Position numbers and translations under genes: made by a program | Shown here: one piece after another, positions 1-6,630 of the stretch | Layout of the letters: each line of letters begins with the position of its first letter | Numbering within the stretch: position 1 is the stretch's first letter | The notes under the pieces: generated by a model | Told to the model about the DNA's origin: nothing | Seen by the model: the letters and a program-made list of their open reading frames with translations, nothing else | The model's database searches: none | Assembly: GCA_945882005.1 (NCBI GenBank) | Contig: CAMCWG010000053.1 | Location: 1-12,886, forward strand | Direction of reading: 5' to 3' | DNA from: Bordetella parapertussis | GTDB taxonomy: Bacteria; Pseudomonadota; Gammaproteobacteria; Burkholderiales; Burkholderiaceae_B | DNA: 12,886 nt

Positions 1-557
1 GTGGGTATCCCACCTAAGAATGACAAGATACGATTGCGTTCGATATCTAGTTTGTCTGCAAGATTGCCTTGCGTGAAGTAGGCAATCCGACCTTCATTTA
101 ATGCAACTTTTGCGCGCACAGCTTCAGGATCCGTGCATGTTGCGAGCTCGCTACGCAGCTTCTTCAAGATCTTGCCAAGCAGTCTCGGAAACACAAATCG
201 TAAAACGGGAAACTTCACCATCGCCTTGCCAAACGTAAGATCTTCGATTGCAATTTGATAAAAAGCATTGACAATTTTTACGATGTTTGCATGCTGAATA
301 GAGTCTGCATCCGCCCATGTATCGCCAGCTTTTGCGCTTGCAAAGTGAAGGATGTCCCGGCTGTCGGTGAATGTTCTTTCGGCAGTTACTAATGTGGGTA
401 CCGTCATATGTGGATTGAGTGCACGGTACCAACTAGCGAACTGTTCTTTGGCTACGTGAATGTCCATGCGTCGATTTTCAAATGGTACGCTCGCTTCAAG
501 CAGCGCTAGCCGGGCAACCATTGAGTAATACGATGACGGAGCGTTATATAGAATCAC
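1..557 (-). CDS. Glutathione S-transferase-like protein, C-terminus beyond the window
   Basis: About 185 codons are open from a GTG at 557 to the left edge with no stop. The N-terminus (VILYNAPSSYYSMVARLALL) has the thioredoxin-like beta-alpha pattern of GSTs, with the Ser/Tyr cluster at residues 8-12 where the glutathione-activating residue normally lies. T-V-P-T-L at 52-56 fits the cis-proline loop, and D-S-R-D-I at 65-69 sits where the glutathione-binding E/D-S motif lies. A helical segment follows, as in the GST C-terminal domain. A TAG lies two codons before the GTG, which fixes the start closely; no good Shine-Dalgarno is visible. It begins 7 bases after the acetyltransferase stop, so it is probably the last visible gene of the same operon. 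Cytosolic; glutathione-dependent conjugation, isomerisation or detoxification is inferred from family only. Confidence 0.8.
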   Translation of the reverse strand, partial: MILYNAPSSYYSMVARLALLEASVPFENRRMDIHVAKEQFASWYRALNPHMTVPTLVTAERTFTDSRDILHFASAKAGDTWADADSIQHANIVKIVNAFYQIAIEDLTFGKAMVKFPVLRFVFPRLLGKILKKLRSELATCTDPEAVRAKVALNEGRIAYFTQGNLADKLDIERNRILSFLGGIP

Positions 558-564
558 AGACTAT

Positions 565-1047
565 TCACAAATTCATGCCGAGAAATACCAAGTTCTGCCC
601 ACGATCTTCTTTAAAAGACTCTGTGGGCATGAATCCCAGCGAACGATATAGTTCAAGGGCTTTGGGGTTGTCTGGCCAGGTGCTAAGTACGCCACGAAAA
701 TATCCAGCTTGCTTGGCCATGCGCATTGTTTCAGTCAGAAGTATTCGGGCATAGCCTTTGCCTCTGAACGATTTGCGTACAAATAGTCGTTTAAGTTCAC
801 ACGTCCCGTCGAACTTGCTAGCCGTAAACGCCATACATCCGACCAGTATGTGGTCCTGATGCAGTTGGACAACTCCTCCAACTGGGCTGCCGTAGCGAGC
901 AGGTAAATCGTCTAGATCTTTCCAGATCGTGCTGAGTTGCGGTTGCGCTAGATCTTGCTCAGCGTACTCGTGCAGCAGTGTGTCGAAATCTGCCCAGGCC
1001 GACGTAGTACGGACTTGATCAGAGAGATAAGTAAATTGATATTGCAC
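565..1047 (-). CDS. GNAT-family N-acetyltransferase
   Basis: This is a GCN5-related acetyltransferase of about 160 residues, expected to move an acetyl group from acetyl-CoA to an unknown amine. The core fold is visible: VGCMAFTASKFDGTCELKRL (beta4-beta5), then the acetyl-CoA pyrophosphate loop RGKGYA following VRKSF, and a C-terminal NPKALELYRSLGF motif, which is highly typical. The start is uncertain. The frame opens at a GTG at 1116, with an ATG at 1107, but those starts overlap the preceding oxidase by 29-38 bases and add a tail that does not look like GNAT. The GTG at 1047 gives QYQFTYLSD at the N-terminus, the usual beta1 start, so I prefer it. None has a clear ribosome-binding site. 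It sits between the FAD oxidase and the GST-like gene; it could modify a pathway intermediate or be an unrelated passenger. Confidence 0.85.
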   Translation of the reverse strand: MQYQFTYLSDQVRTTSAWADFDTLLHEYAEQDLAQPQLSTIWKDLDDLPARYGSPVGGVVQLHQDHILVGCMAFTASKFDGTCELKRLFVRKSFRGKGYARILLTETMRMAKQAGYFRGVLSTWPDNPKALELYRSLGFMPTESFKEDRGQNLVFLGMNL

Positions 1048-1078
1048 GGTATCGCGTGTGTTTTCAGATGAATGGTAG

Positions 1079-2833
1079 TTACGATAGGGCGTCGCTGCCG
1101 ACACCATGATGCACACGGAACAGGTTTGTTGGATCGTATTTGCGTTTGATATTTAGTAAGCGCGGATAATTGCTACCCCAGAATTCCGATTGCCAGTTCG
1201 CTTCGCCAAAATGGCCTTCATTTGTATAAGAGGCACCACCTGGTGTCGCAGATTTGATGAACGCCATGGCTTGGTCGACACCTAGAGCTTCGGTGGCTGC
1301 CCAGGCCAGATCTGGCTCATGACCTGCGACGCCAGCATACTTACATTGCACCCAGCTACCGAGCGTGACAAACCCTACATTCTTAAATACAGCGGGATTC
1401 ATGGATGTCGTACGGTCGCGTTCGTGGGCCTCAGCGGGTGCGCCCGCTAAACCCTTGTTTGTCTGAAACAAAACCAGACTAGTGCGTGTCGCTTGAAAAA
1501 TAGCCTGCGCCAGCTTTCTTGTATTGCTGGGCTCCATCGCGCTCGAGGGGATCCCTCTGCCTTGATAGTTAGCCCAATAGGCACCCACTTCGGACGCATT
1601 GCCTTTCCACCAGAAATAGCCTTCTGGTACGCCAGGTCGGGTGTCCATGACGGCCCCGCCTAGTTTGGGATTCCATTTGTCTTTGAATGGCACGACTCGG
1701 TAGTTGAGCTTCACACTGAAGTCCGCTGGTCGCTCCCTTAAGGGTGCGAGAAATGGTTCCCAAACTTTCTGTGCCTGCTCGGCTGTTAAGTCCAGGAAGG
1801 CCGTGCCAACATCGATTTCATTTTTGCCCTTGACGAAGATGACCCCTTCGCCCCAGTTGCCATTATTGAGGGACGTTGCAACGAATTCGAAGTAGCGTTG
1901 AATCAGTTCTTGATAGGCTTCATCCGATGACGCGGTGATTGACCCGGAGAGCCAGCCATCGGTCGTGGGAATAGGGTGCGCGAGCAATGTCATCCTGCTA
2001 ACAATACCGAAGGTTCCACCACCTCCGCCTCGCAGAGCCCAGAACAAATCAGCGTTTTGAAAAGCGTTAGCGACGAGTACGCTGCCATCTGCGGTCACAA
2101 CTTCAAGTTCCAGCACGCCACCGGCGCCGCTACCAAATTTTTTGGAATAGGAGCCAAAGCCACCGCCAAGAGCAAAGCCACCGCAAGCACCGACGCTTGT
2201 GCAGCCACCGCCTTGTATGTAGCAGTTTGCAGCAGTCGCCGCTTGGTAGGCTTCAAGCCACCGGTTACCTGCCTTCACGTTGACGGCGCGAACGGCCTTT
2301 GTCTCTTCCGGAGCGCCTAGCGGTTTGAAGGCATCGTGAACCGTCACTCCCCGATATTTGTGTGTCCAGACCAAGAGCGAGTTCGGCGCGCTTGATCGTC
2401 CAAAGTAGTCGTGCCCAGTTCCTTTGACGACGAGTCGGACGTGATGTTCTTTAGCAAATTTCACCGCAGCGATGATGTCGCTAACACTTTCAACTGCGAC
2501 AGCATATTCGCTGGGGGTTGAATCCCAGGCCTGATACATGCCGGTTGACTGCGTTGCACCAGGTTGTTCTTCAAGGAACCAGGGGTTTGTTAATTCAGGC
2601 GGGACTGCTCCTGGCTTGAGCGTCGCCCAAGGTGCGGTGGGACGAATAAGGCGCCCACCAACTTGCTGCTGTAATGCCTCCCATGCTTTTGCAGAGGGCC
2701 ATGATGTTGTCTTGAGTGCATTGCCGGCAGCGTTCGGTTGCGCTAGGACGCGTACAGGCGAAAGTGCAAGCGCGCCAGCAAGTGCCGCAGATGAAGAGAT
2801 AAACTCACGGCGCGTCCGCTTTTTGTGTGCCAT
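1079..2833 (-). CDS. Tat-exported FAD-dependent oxidase, berberine-bridge type
   Basis: A 584-residue protein of the PCMH/FAD_binding_4 class with a BBE C-terminal motif. Residues 1-31 form a twin-arginine signal peptide (T-R-R-E-F-I at 7-12, a hydrophobic stretch, then A-Q), so it should fold with FAD in the cytoplasm and act in the periplasm. The FAD domain includes KGTGHD with His141, the residue that carries covalent FAD in this family. GGGCTSVGACGGF places Cys211 where the second flavin link lies in bicovalent BBE-type enzymes; Cys217 is also close. LRGGGGGTFGIV at 268-279 is a further FAD-domain signature. The C-terminal YPRLLNIKRKYDPTNLFR is the typical BBE tail. Such enzymes oxidise sugars, alcohols, alkaloids or aromatic alcohols using oxygen; the substrate here is unknown. 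The ATG lies 2 bases after the RraA-like stop, consistent with translational coupling. Confidence 0.92.
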   Translation of the reverse strand: MAHKKRTRREFISSSAALAGALALSPVRVLAQPNAAGNALKTTSWPSAKAWEALQQQVGGRLIRPTAPWATLKPGAVPPELTNPWFLEEQPGATQSTGMYQAWDSTPSEYAVAVESVSDIIAAVKFAKEHHVRLVVKGTGHDYFGRSSAPNSLLVWTHKYRGVTVHDAFKPLGAPEETKAVRAVNVKAGNRWLEAYQAATAANCYIQGGGCTSVGACGGFALGGGFGSYSKKFGSGAGGVLELEVVTADGSVLVANAFQNADLFWALRGGGGGTFGIVSRMTLLAHPIPTTDGWLSGSITASSDEAYQELIQRYFEFVATSLNNGNWGEGVIFVKGKNEIDVGTAFLDLTAEQAQKVWEPFLAPLRERPADFSVKLNYRVVPFKDKWNPKLGGAVMDTRPGVPEGYFWWKGNASEVGAYWANYQGRGIPSSAMEPSNTRKLAQAIFQATRTSLVLFQTNKGLAGAPAEAHERDRTTSMNPAVFKNVGFVTLGSWVQCKYAGVAGHEPDLAWAATEALGVDQAMAFIKSATPGGASYTNEGHFGEANWQSEFWGSNYPRLLNIKRKYDPTNLFRVHHGVGSDALS

Positions 2834-2835
2834 TT

Positions 2836-3510
2836 TTATTTGCGTAACATCTGTTCGTAGTTAAAGCGTCGATCAACCTCAAGGATGGACTCCCCGGAGC
2901 GCAGCGCATCGATCATGGCTAATTCTTTGGCCATGATTTCTTCGGCAGCAGTCACGACCTCCGCTAAGCGCTCGATTGGAATCACCACAACACCGTTGAC
3001 ATCAGCTACGACGACATCGCCTGGCCGAACAGGTGCATCGCCCAAGCGCACAGGAATATTCCAGGCTTCTTGCACGATACGGCCACGTGCTGTGCTCGGT
3101 ACAGTGCCACGCGCATGTACAGGAAAATCGAATGTTTCACAGGCATCCACATCCCGTACAGCACCGTCCACGACAACGCCTGATACACCTTTCTGTTTTG
3201 CACCCATCGCTAGGATTTCACCCCAGCAGTTGTGGTGTAAATCGCCCCGGTTATCGACCACGATGATATCGCCCGCTTCGCTGTTGAAGATGGCATCTAT
3301 ACCTAAGTGTGTACCCGGTGGGACTGCGCCAGCTGCAATTAAGCGAATGGTCACCGCGCGACCCACGATCTTCGTGCGGCCCCATTGCGGGATGATGCCG
3401 TGTATGGCACACCGTGGAATTCCAACCCGGTCGAGTGCATCACTCAAGTTAGACGTCGCGAGTCCATCTAGTCGGGCGCGGAATTGCGTATCGAAATCTG
3501 TAGCATTCAT
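2836..3510 (-). CDS. RraA-family protein, HMG/CHA aldolase or oxaloacetate decarboxylase-like
   Basis: A 224-residue protein of the RraA/dimethylmenaquinone-methyltransferase-like fold. Known enzymes of this fold are class II, divalent-metal aldolases cleaving 4-hydroxy-4-methyl-2-oxoglutarate or 4-carboxy-4-hydroxy-2-oxoadipate to pyruvate plus an oxo acid, often also decarboxylating oxaloacetate. Visible motifs are N-L-S-D-A-L-D (21-27), G-D-I-I-V-V-D-N (80-87), W-G-E-I-L-A (96-101) and G-A-V-R-D-V-D (116-122). Arg119 binds substrate and Asp120 the metal in characterised aldolases. Both are present, which argues for an enzyme rather than a pure RNase E inhibitor. AAGGA lies about 8 bases upstream of the ATG at 3510. 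It follows tctC by 32 bases and precedes the oxidase by 2. In this operon it probably performs the carbon-carbon cleavage or decarboxylation step. Confidence 0.9.
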   Translation of the reverse strand: MNATDFDTQFRARLDGLATSNLSDALDRVGIPRCAIHGIIPQWGRTKIVGRAVTIRLIAAGAVPPGTHLGIDAIFNSEAGDIIVVDNRGDLHHNCWGEILAMGAKQKGVSGVVVDGAVRDVDACETFDFPVHARGTVPSTARGRIVQEAWNIPVRLGDAPVRPGDVVVADVNGVVVIPIERLAEVVTAAEEIMAKELAMIDALRSGESILEVDRRFNYEQMLRK

Positions 3511-3542
3511 TACTCTGTTCCTTTGGGTGGCAACGTCGGATA

Positions 3543-4517
3543 TTAGTCAACGCGGGCGCCGGCCATCTTGATTAGATCACCCCATTTGACGATTTCTGCT
3601 TCGACTACTTTCTTGAAGTCGTCGGGGTTGCTTTTTAGTGCGGTCGAGCCTTGTTCCGCAAGCTTCTTGAGAACAGCGGGGTCTTGCAGAACGGTTTGAA
3701 CCGCATCGCTCAATTTCTGAACAATCGCTTTCGGTGTTCCGGTCGGAACAAAAATTCCGTTCCACAAAACAATTTCAAAACCAGGTAGTACCTCTGCGAT
3801 TGCGGGCACATCCGGTAGCTTTGTAATACGAGATTTAGTGGTGACCGCGAGTGGCCTGAGTTTTCCGCTATCTACAAAACCGAGAACTTCGACAAGCGGC
3901 GAGAATACCGCCTGAACTTGACCTGCTAATAAGTCATTATTTGCGAGCGAACCACCTTTGTAGGGGACATGAACCATGTCGCCGCCAACCATGTTGTTGA
4001 ACAATACGCCCGCGAGGTGGTTCGAGGCTCCGCTACCCGATGAGCCATAATTGATTGCCACTTTCTTCTGTTTCACAACTTCAACAAAGTCTTTCAGCGT
4101 TTTTGCCTGAAAGTTATTGTTGACCATTAAAACGTTGGGAATGAGAGCGACTTGGGAAACGGGTATCAAATCCTTTTGTACATTGAGTCCCATATTTTTA
4201 TAGAGGGAAACGTTTGCAGTCAACGTACTCGTATGAAGCAAAATTGTGTAGCCATCGGGGGTGGAACGTGCAACTGCCGCGGCGCCAATATTGCCACCCG
4301 CCCCGGTTTTATTCTCCACTACCACGTTTTGACCGAGAAGGCCGCCTAGCTTTTCTGCGAGCATCCGTGCGGTAATGTCGGTGCTGCCACCTGCTGCAAA
4401 GGGGACCACCATCGTGATGGGGCGCGTCGGCCAGGCTTGCGCGTGAGCGATTTCGCACAGTCCAAAGGTCAAGCTTGATACGGCAAGAACAGCTTTAATA
4501 ATTGTTGAGTGCACCAT
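3543..4517 (-). CDS. Tripartite tricarboxylate transporter-type solute-binding protein (Bug/TctC family)
   Basis: A 324-residue periplasmic binding protein. Residues 1-26 are a Sec signal peptide ending A-H-A, followed by the hallmark WPTRPITMVVPFAAGGSTDI of the Bug family. Later family motifs include NKTGAGGNIG near residue 67, YGSSGSGASNHLAG in the middle and VPYKGG near 183. Bug proteins bind small carboxylates such as tricarboxylates, amino acids or aromatic acids, and feed TctA/TctB or act in sensing. No tctA or tctB gene lies in this window, so this is an orphan receptor, which is common in Burkholderiales. AGGAG about 7 bases before the ATG is a strong ribosome-binding site. Its place between the AcnX genes and the aldolase-like gene suggests that it captures the acid degraded by the operon. 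Confidence 0.93.
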   Translation of the reverse strand: MVHSTIIKAVLAVSSLTFGLCEIAHAQAWPTRPITMVVPFAAGGSTDITARMLAEKLGGLLGQNVVVENKTGAGGNIGAAAVARSTPDGYTILLHTSTLTANVSLYKNMGLNVQKDLIPVSQVALIPNVLMVNNNFQAKTLKDFVEVVKQKKVAINYGSSGSGASNHLAGVLFNNMVGGDMVHVPYKGGSLANNDLLAGQVQAVFSPLVEVLGFVDSGKLRPLAVTTKSRITKLPDVPAIAEVLPGFEIVLWNGIFVPTGTPKAIVQKLSDAVQTVLQDPAVLKKLAEQGSTALKSNPDDFKKVVEAEIVKWGDLIKMAGARVD

Positions 4518-4555
4518 GTTTGTCTCCTAATGAATTTAAAACGACGATTAAGTGA

Positions 4556-4975
4556 TCACTTTTTAGTGACTTCTACTTTTCCTGCATCTGCATCCAGCTC
4601 GACAAAGTCGCCTGTTGCAATAACGGTTGTTGGATTTTCATTTAATCCAGCTACGACGGGTATATTCCCGATAATGGCACCAACGGTTGTAATGGGTTCT
4701 GGATTAACTTGAATAAACGCGACAGGCGCTGTTCCTCTTGAGACCATGTCGTAAATTTTGTAGGAACCACCTGTGGATCCCTTTCCGGTTAAGAAGACGA
4801 GAACTTTGCCAGAAATGTTGACGCCTTCGAGCTCGTGTCCTGGTTCAGTCACGATGCCGGTCATGTTATCTACGCCGCCGTTAAAGCTAATGGCCTCGCT
4901 GGTCACGACTGCTTCGCCGCTGGCTTTGCCTTTCACAATCTTGCGGCCTAGGAGTACTAATTTAGCTGTGCTCAT
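4556..4975 (-). CDS. Aconitase X small (swivel-domain) subunit, DUF126
   Basis: A 139-residue protein matching the aconitase X swivel domain. Evidence is the opening G-R-K-I-V-K-G-K-A-S-G-E-A (10-22), then S-F-N-G-G-V-D, the G-H-E-L-x-G-x-x-I-x-G-K-V-L stretch (46-59), and T-G-K-G-S-T-G-G-S-Y at 63-72. The Ser in this last loop (Ser67) is expected to belong to the active site formed with the large subunit. In one-piece AcnX enzymes this domain is fused to the catalytic domain; here it is a separate gene, as in two-subunit AcnX. The partner ends 5 bases upstream, with GGAGA at the junction acting as ribosome-binding site, so equal synthesis is likely. Characterised AcnX members dehydrate cis-3-hydroxy-L-proline (bacteria) or phosphomevalonate (archaea). 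Confidence 0.92.
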   Translation of the reverse strand: MSTAKLVLLGRKIVKGKASGEAVVTSEAISFNGGVDNMTGIVTEPGHELEGVNISGKVLVFLTGKGSTGGSYKIYDMVSRGTAPVAFIQVNPEPITTVGAIIGNIPVVAGLNENPTTVIATGDFVELDADAGKVEVTKK

Positions 4976-4980
4976 TATGC

Positions 4981-6222
4981 TTATCTCCAGACGCCGTCGA
5001 TCGCGGCCTGCATCACCCGCGAAAGATTGCCGTAGTGGGCTGGCAGTCCAAACTGACCCGGTGCATAAAAGGCCATTTTGGCCGAGTTGGTTGTCAAGGT
5101 CTTATAGCCTTTGTTGGGTGCAATCACGCGGCTACGCGCAAGGAAGGGACAGGTCTCGCGTACAACCACACCACCTGCTTTTTTGATCGTATCGACGTAC
5201 CCCATCTGTTCGGCCATGGCGTACATTGCACCGGCTGTCGTAACCCAGAGCGCAACGTCTTTGTGTACTTTTTTACCCTCAAGAGCCTCTGCGACCTCAC
5301 GCATTTCTTGCACTGAGGCATTCGGACAGCCGACAAGAATCCAATCTACATGGTCCGACGGCTCTTTATTCAATGCGTTCTCGGCCTGTGTTCGCTCTTC
5401 CACCCCAAAAACAAGAGTCTTCGCTGGCGCACGACCGCCGAAGGCTGCGTCGACGGTCGGGGCTTCCGGCGTGACCCCCACGGCATGAAACATACTGACT
5501 GCGCCGGAAGCGGCAAGCGCAGCGCTCAGCGCTTTGAGGTCCTCCAACGTTGGGTTGCTTGGTAGACCTGCAAAGACCGGAGTGTCTTGGCCGGCAATCT
5601 TGCCTGCAAAAAAGCCAAGCGTTCCGTAGTCAGTCATATCGCGCATGGGCGCTTCGACGTTAATCAAAAAGCTTCCATACCGGTTTTCGGGGAGGTGGAA
5701 CCCATACGCGGGTGTGCGGCCGGTGAGTGCGGTCGCCAATGCGCTTGGTCCACCCTCGCGGTTAGTTCTCGCACCGCACACTGAGTTGGCGAATACAACC
5801 GCAGAGGACTCGCCCCAAGCCATGTGTTCGCCGAAGCGCGGCATATTGCCGACAAGGTAGGGGATGCAGGTGTTACAGGTGTTGGCTCCCATACCCGCAT
5901 AGGCGCCTGTCAGACGCACCTGCAGTGTGCTGTCGGACTCTGGGATGCCGATTTCCTTCCACTGGCTTGGATCGACGGCAGTCGGATTGGTTGTCACGCG
6001 AGTGACAAACTTCCCGCCTTGCTTGCGTATGTCTTCCACAAAGCGCGTACCGGCCTCTTCGGCTACCAGCACAGAAGAGCCGGCCATGTGTACATTGTTG
6101 ACAGGAAGAAGGCGCTCTGCGCCGAAACTTTCACCTAGCGCAACCAAGATTTCCATGGCTTTTTGGACAGCTGGGCCTCTATCGCCACTCAGCATTTTTG
6201 TCTCTTCATCGGTCAGTAACAC
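4981..6222 (-). CDS. Aconitase X large (catalytic) subunit, DUF521; hydroxyacid dehydratase
   Basis: The catalytic half of a two-subunit aconitase X, about 413 residues from the chosen start. Signatures: L-T-D-E-E opening, A-M-E-I-L-V-A-L-G then A-E-R-L-L-P-V, H-M-A-G-S, and a cysteine-rich A-N-T-C-N-T-C-I-P-Y segment (113-122). These are followed by N-S-V-C-G-A-R-T-N-R-E-G, G-C-P-N-A-S (298-303), E-T-C-P and T-N-S-A-K-M-A-F-Y-A-P-G near the end. The conserved cysteines would bind iron or an Fe-S cluster. The frame opens at a GTG at 6318, but the added 32 residues do not resemble the family. The GTG at 6222 has AGGGG five bases upstream and gives the usual N-terminus; GTG 6228 is an alternative. 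First gene of the operon. Without proline-pathway genes nearby, the substrate is undetermined. Confidence 0.92.
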   Translation of the reverse strand: MLLTDEETKMLSGDRGPAVQKAMEILVALGESFGAERLLPVNNVHMAGSSVLVAEEAGTRFVEDIRKQGGKFVTRVTTNPTAVDPSQWKEIGIPESDSTLQVRLTGAYAGMGANTCNTCIPYLVGNMPRFGEHMAWGESSAVVFANSVCGARTNREGGPSALATALTGRTPAYGFHLPENRYGSFLINVEAPMRDMTDYGTLGFFAGKIAGQDTPVFAGLPSNPTLEDLKALSAALAASGAVSMFHAVGVTPEAPTVDAAFGGRAPAKTLVFGVEERTQAENALNKEPSDHVDWILVGCPNASVQEMREVAEALEGKKVHKDVALWVTTAGAMYAMAEQMGYVDTIKKAGGVVVRETCPFLARSRVIAPNKGYKTLTTNSAKMAFYAPGQFGLPAHYGNLSRVMQAAIDGVWR

Positions 6223-6254
6223 GCTCACCCCTATTTTTTTATCGTCACGATTAT

Positions 6255-6273
6255 CCAGTTCTAAATTGACTGG
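6255..6273. promoter_or_regulatory. Inverted repeat upstream of the AcnX operon, candidate operator
   Basis: CCAGT and ACTGG are separated by nine A/T-rich bases (19 bp in total), ending 33 bases before the preferred AcnX GTG. The arms are only five bases each, so chance is a real possibility. Position and symmetry fit a regulator site for the operon, but no regulator gene is in the window. Confidence 0.25.
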
Positions 6274-6411
6274 TTGATATGCTATCGAATTTAACTGAAA
6301 AACTACGTTTCTGAACACGTAAGAATCGGGGGGCTGTGTATCTCTTAAGGTTATTATTGGTCCTCACTAACCGCTAGGCATAACGCTGGCCGGCATATTC
6401 TTAGCCGATGC

Positions 6412-6573
6412 ATGACAGAATGCAGTAGTGATATCCGCCCTAACTTGTGTACGATCGTCATTGCGGGACACTCGGCGGGAGGACAGTATGTTGGTCGCCA
6501 ACAGATGAGTAACCACATCCATGAACAACTACGTAAAGAAAATCGGGTTGGAGCGGCACTTGGTTTTGCATAG
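6412..6573 (+). pseudogene. Relic of an alpha/beta hydrolase gene (GHSAGG elbow fragment)
   Basis: The frame ATG 6412 to TAG 6571-6573 encodes 53 residues. Its centre reads T-I-V-I-A-G-H-S-A-G-G-Q-Y-V, followed by M-S-N-H-I-H-E. This is a beta-strand running into a G-x-S-x-G nucleophile elbow, then a helix of the type seen in alpha/beta hydrolases with a GHSAGGQ motif. The residues before it (S-S-D-I-R-P-N-L) and after it (R-K-E-N-R-V-G-A-A-L) lack the rest of a hydrolase fold, and the frame stops at once. I read it as a decayed internal piece of a once longer gene rather than a working protein. A chance match remains possible because only about 25 residues are convincing. Confidence 0.45.
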
Positions 6574-6630
6574 GCACGATGCATGTTTACGGCTAAAAGG
6601 TACTGCCTTATTTGTTTTTGAATAATTTTT

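Larger units (their letters stand above)
6223..6630. other. 408-base divergent intergenic region: operon promoter region plus gene relic
   Basis: This gap lies between the start of the minus-strand AcnX operon and the plus-strand channel gene, so it must hold promoters for both. No strong sigma-70 pair is obvious for the AcnX side. For the channel, TTTACG at 6586-6591 and TATTTG at 6609-6614 are 17 bases apart, but both are weak matches. Bases 6412-6573 look like the relic of a hydrolase gene (separate entry). A short inverted repeat lies at 6255-6273. I see no clear terminator hairpin. Confidence 0.5.

Noticed and set aside
2836..3510. Naming the RraA-fold protein as the regulator of RNase E
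   Set aside because: The catabolic operon context and the intact aldolase residues Arg119 and Asp120 favour an enzyme over the regulator.
2885..3571. A 228-codon open frame on the plus strand opposite the RraA-like gene
   Set aside because: It is antisense to a clear RraA-family protein, is rich in Ser, Thr, Pro and Arg, and shows no family motif; it is a shadow of the real gene's codon pattern.
4556..6222. Direct assignment of the AcnX pair as cis-3-hydroxy-L-proline dehydratase
   Set aside because: Family membership alone does not fix the substrate, and no gene for the downstream proline pathway is present in the window.
6223..6318. N-terminal extension of the AcnX large subunit from the GTG at 6318
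   Set aside because: The extra 32 residues do not resemble AcnX. The GTG at 6222 has a good ribosome-binding site and gives the normal family start.
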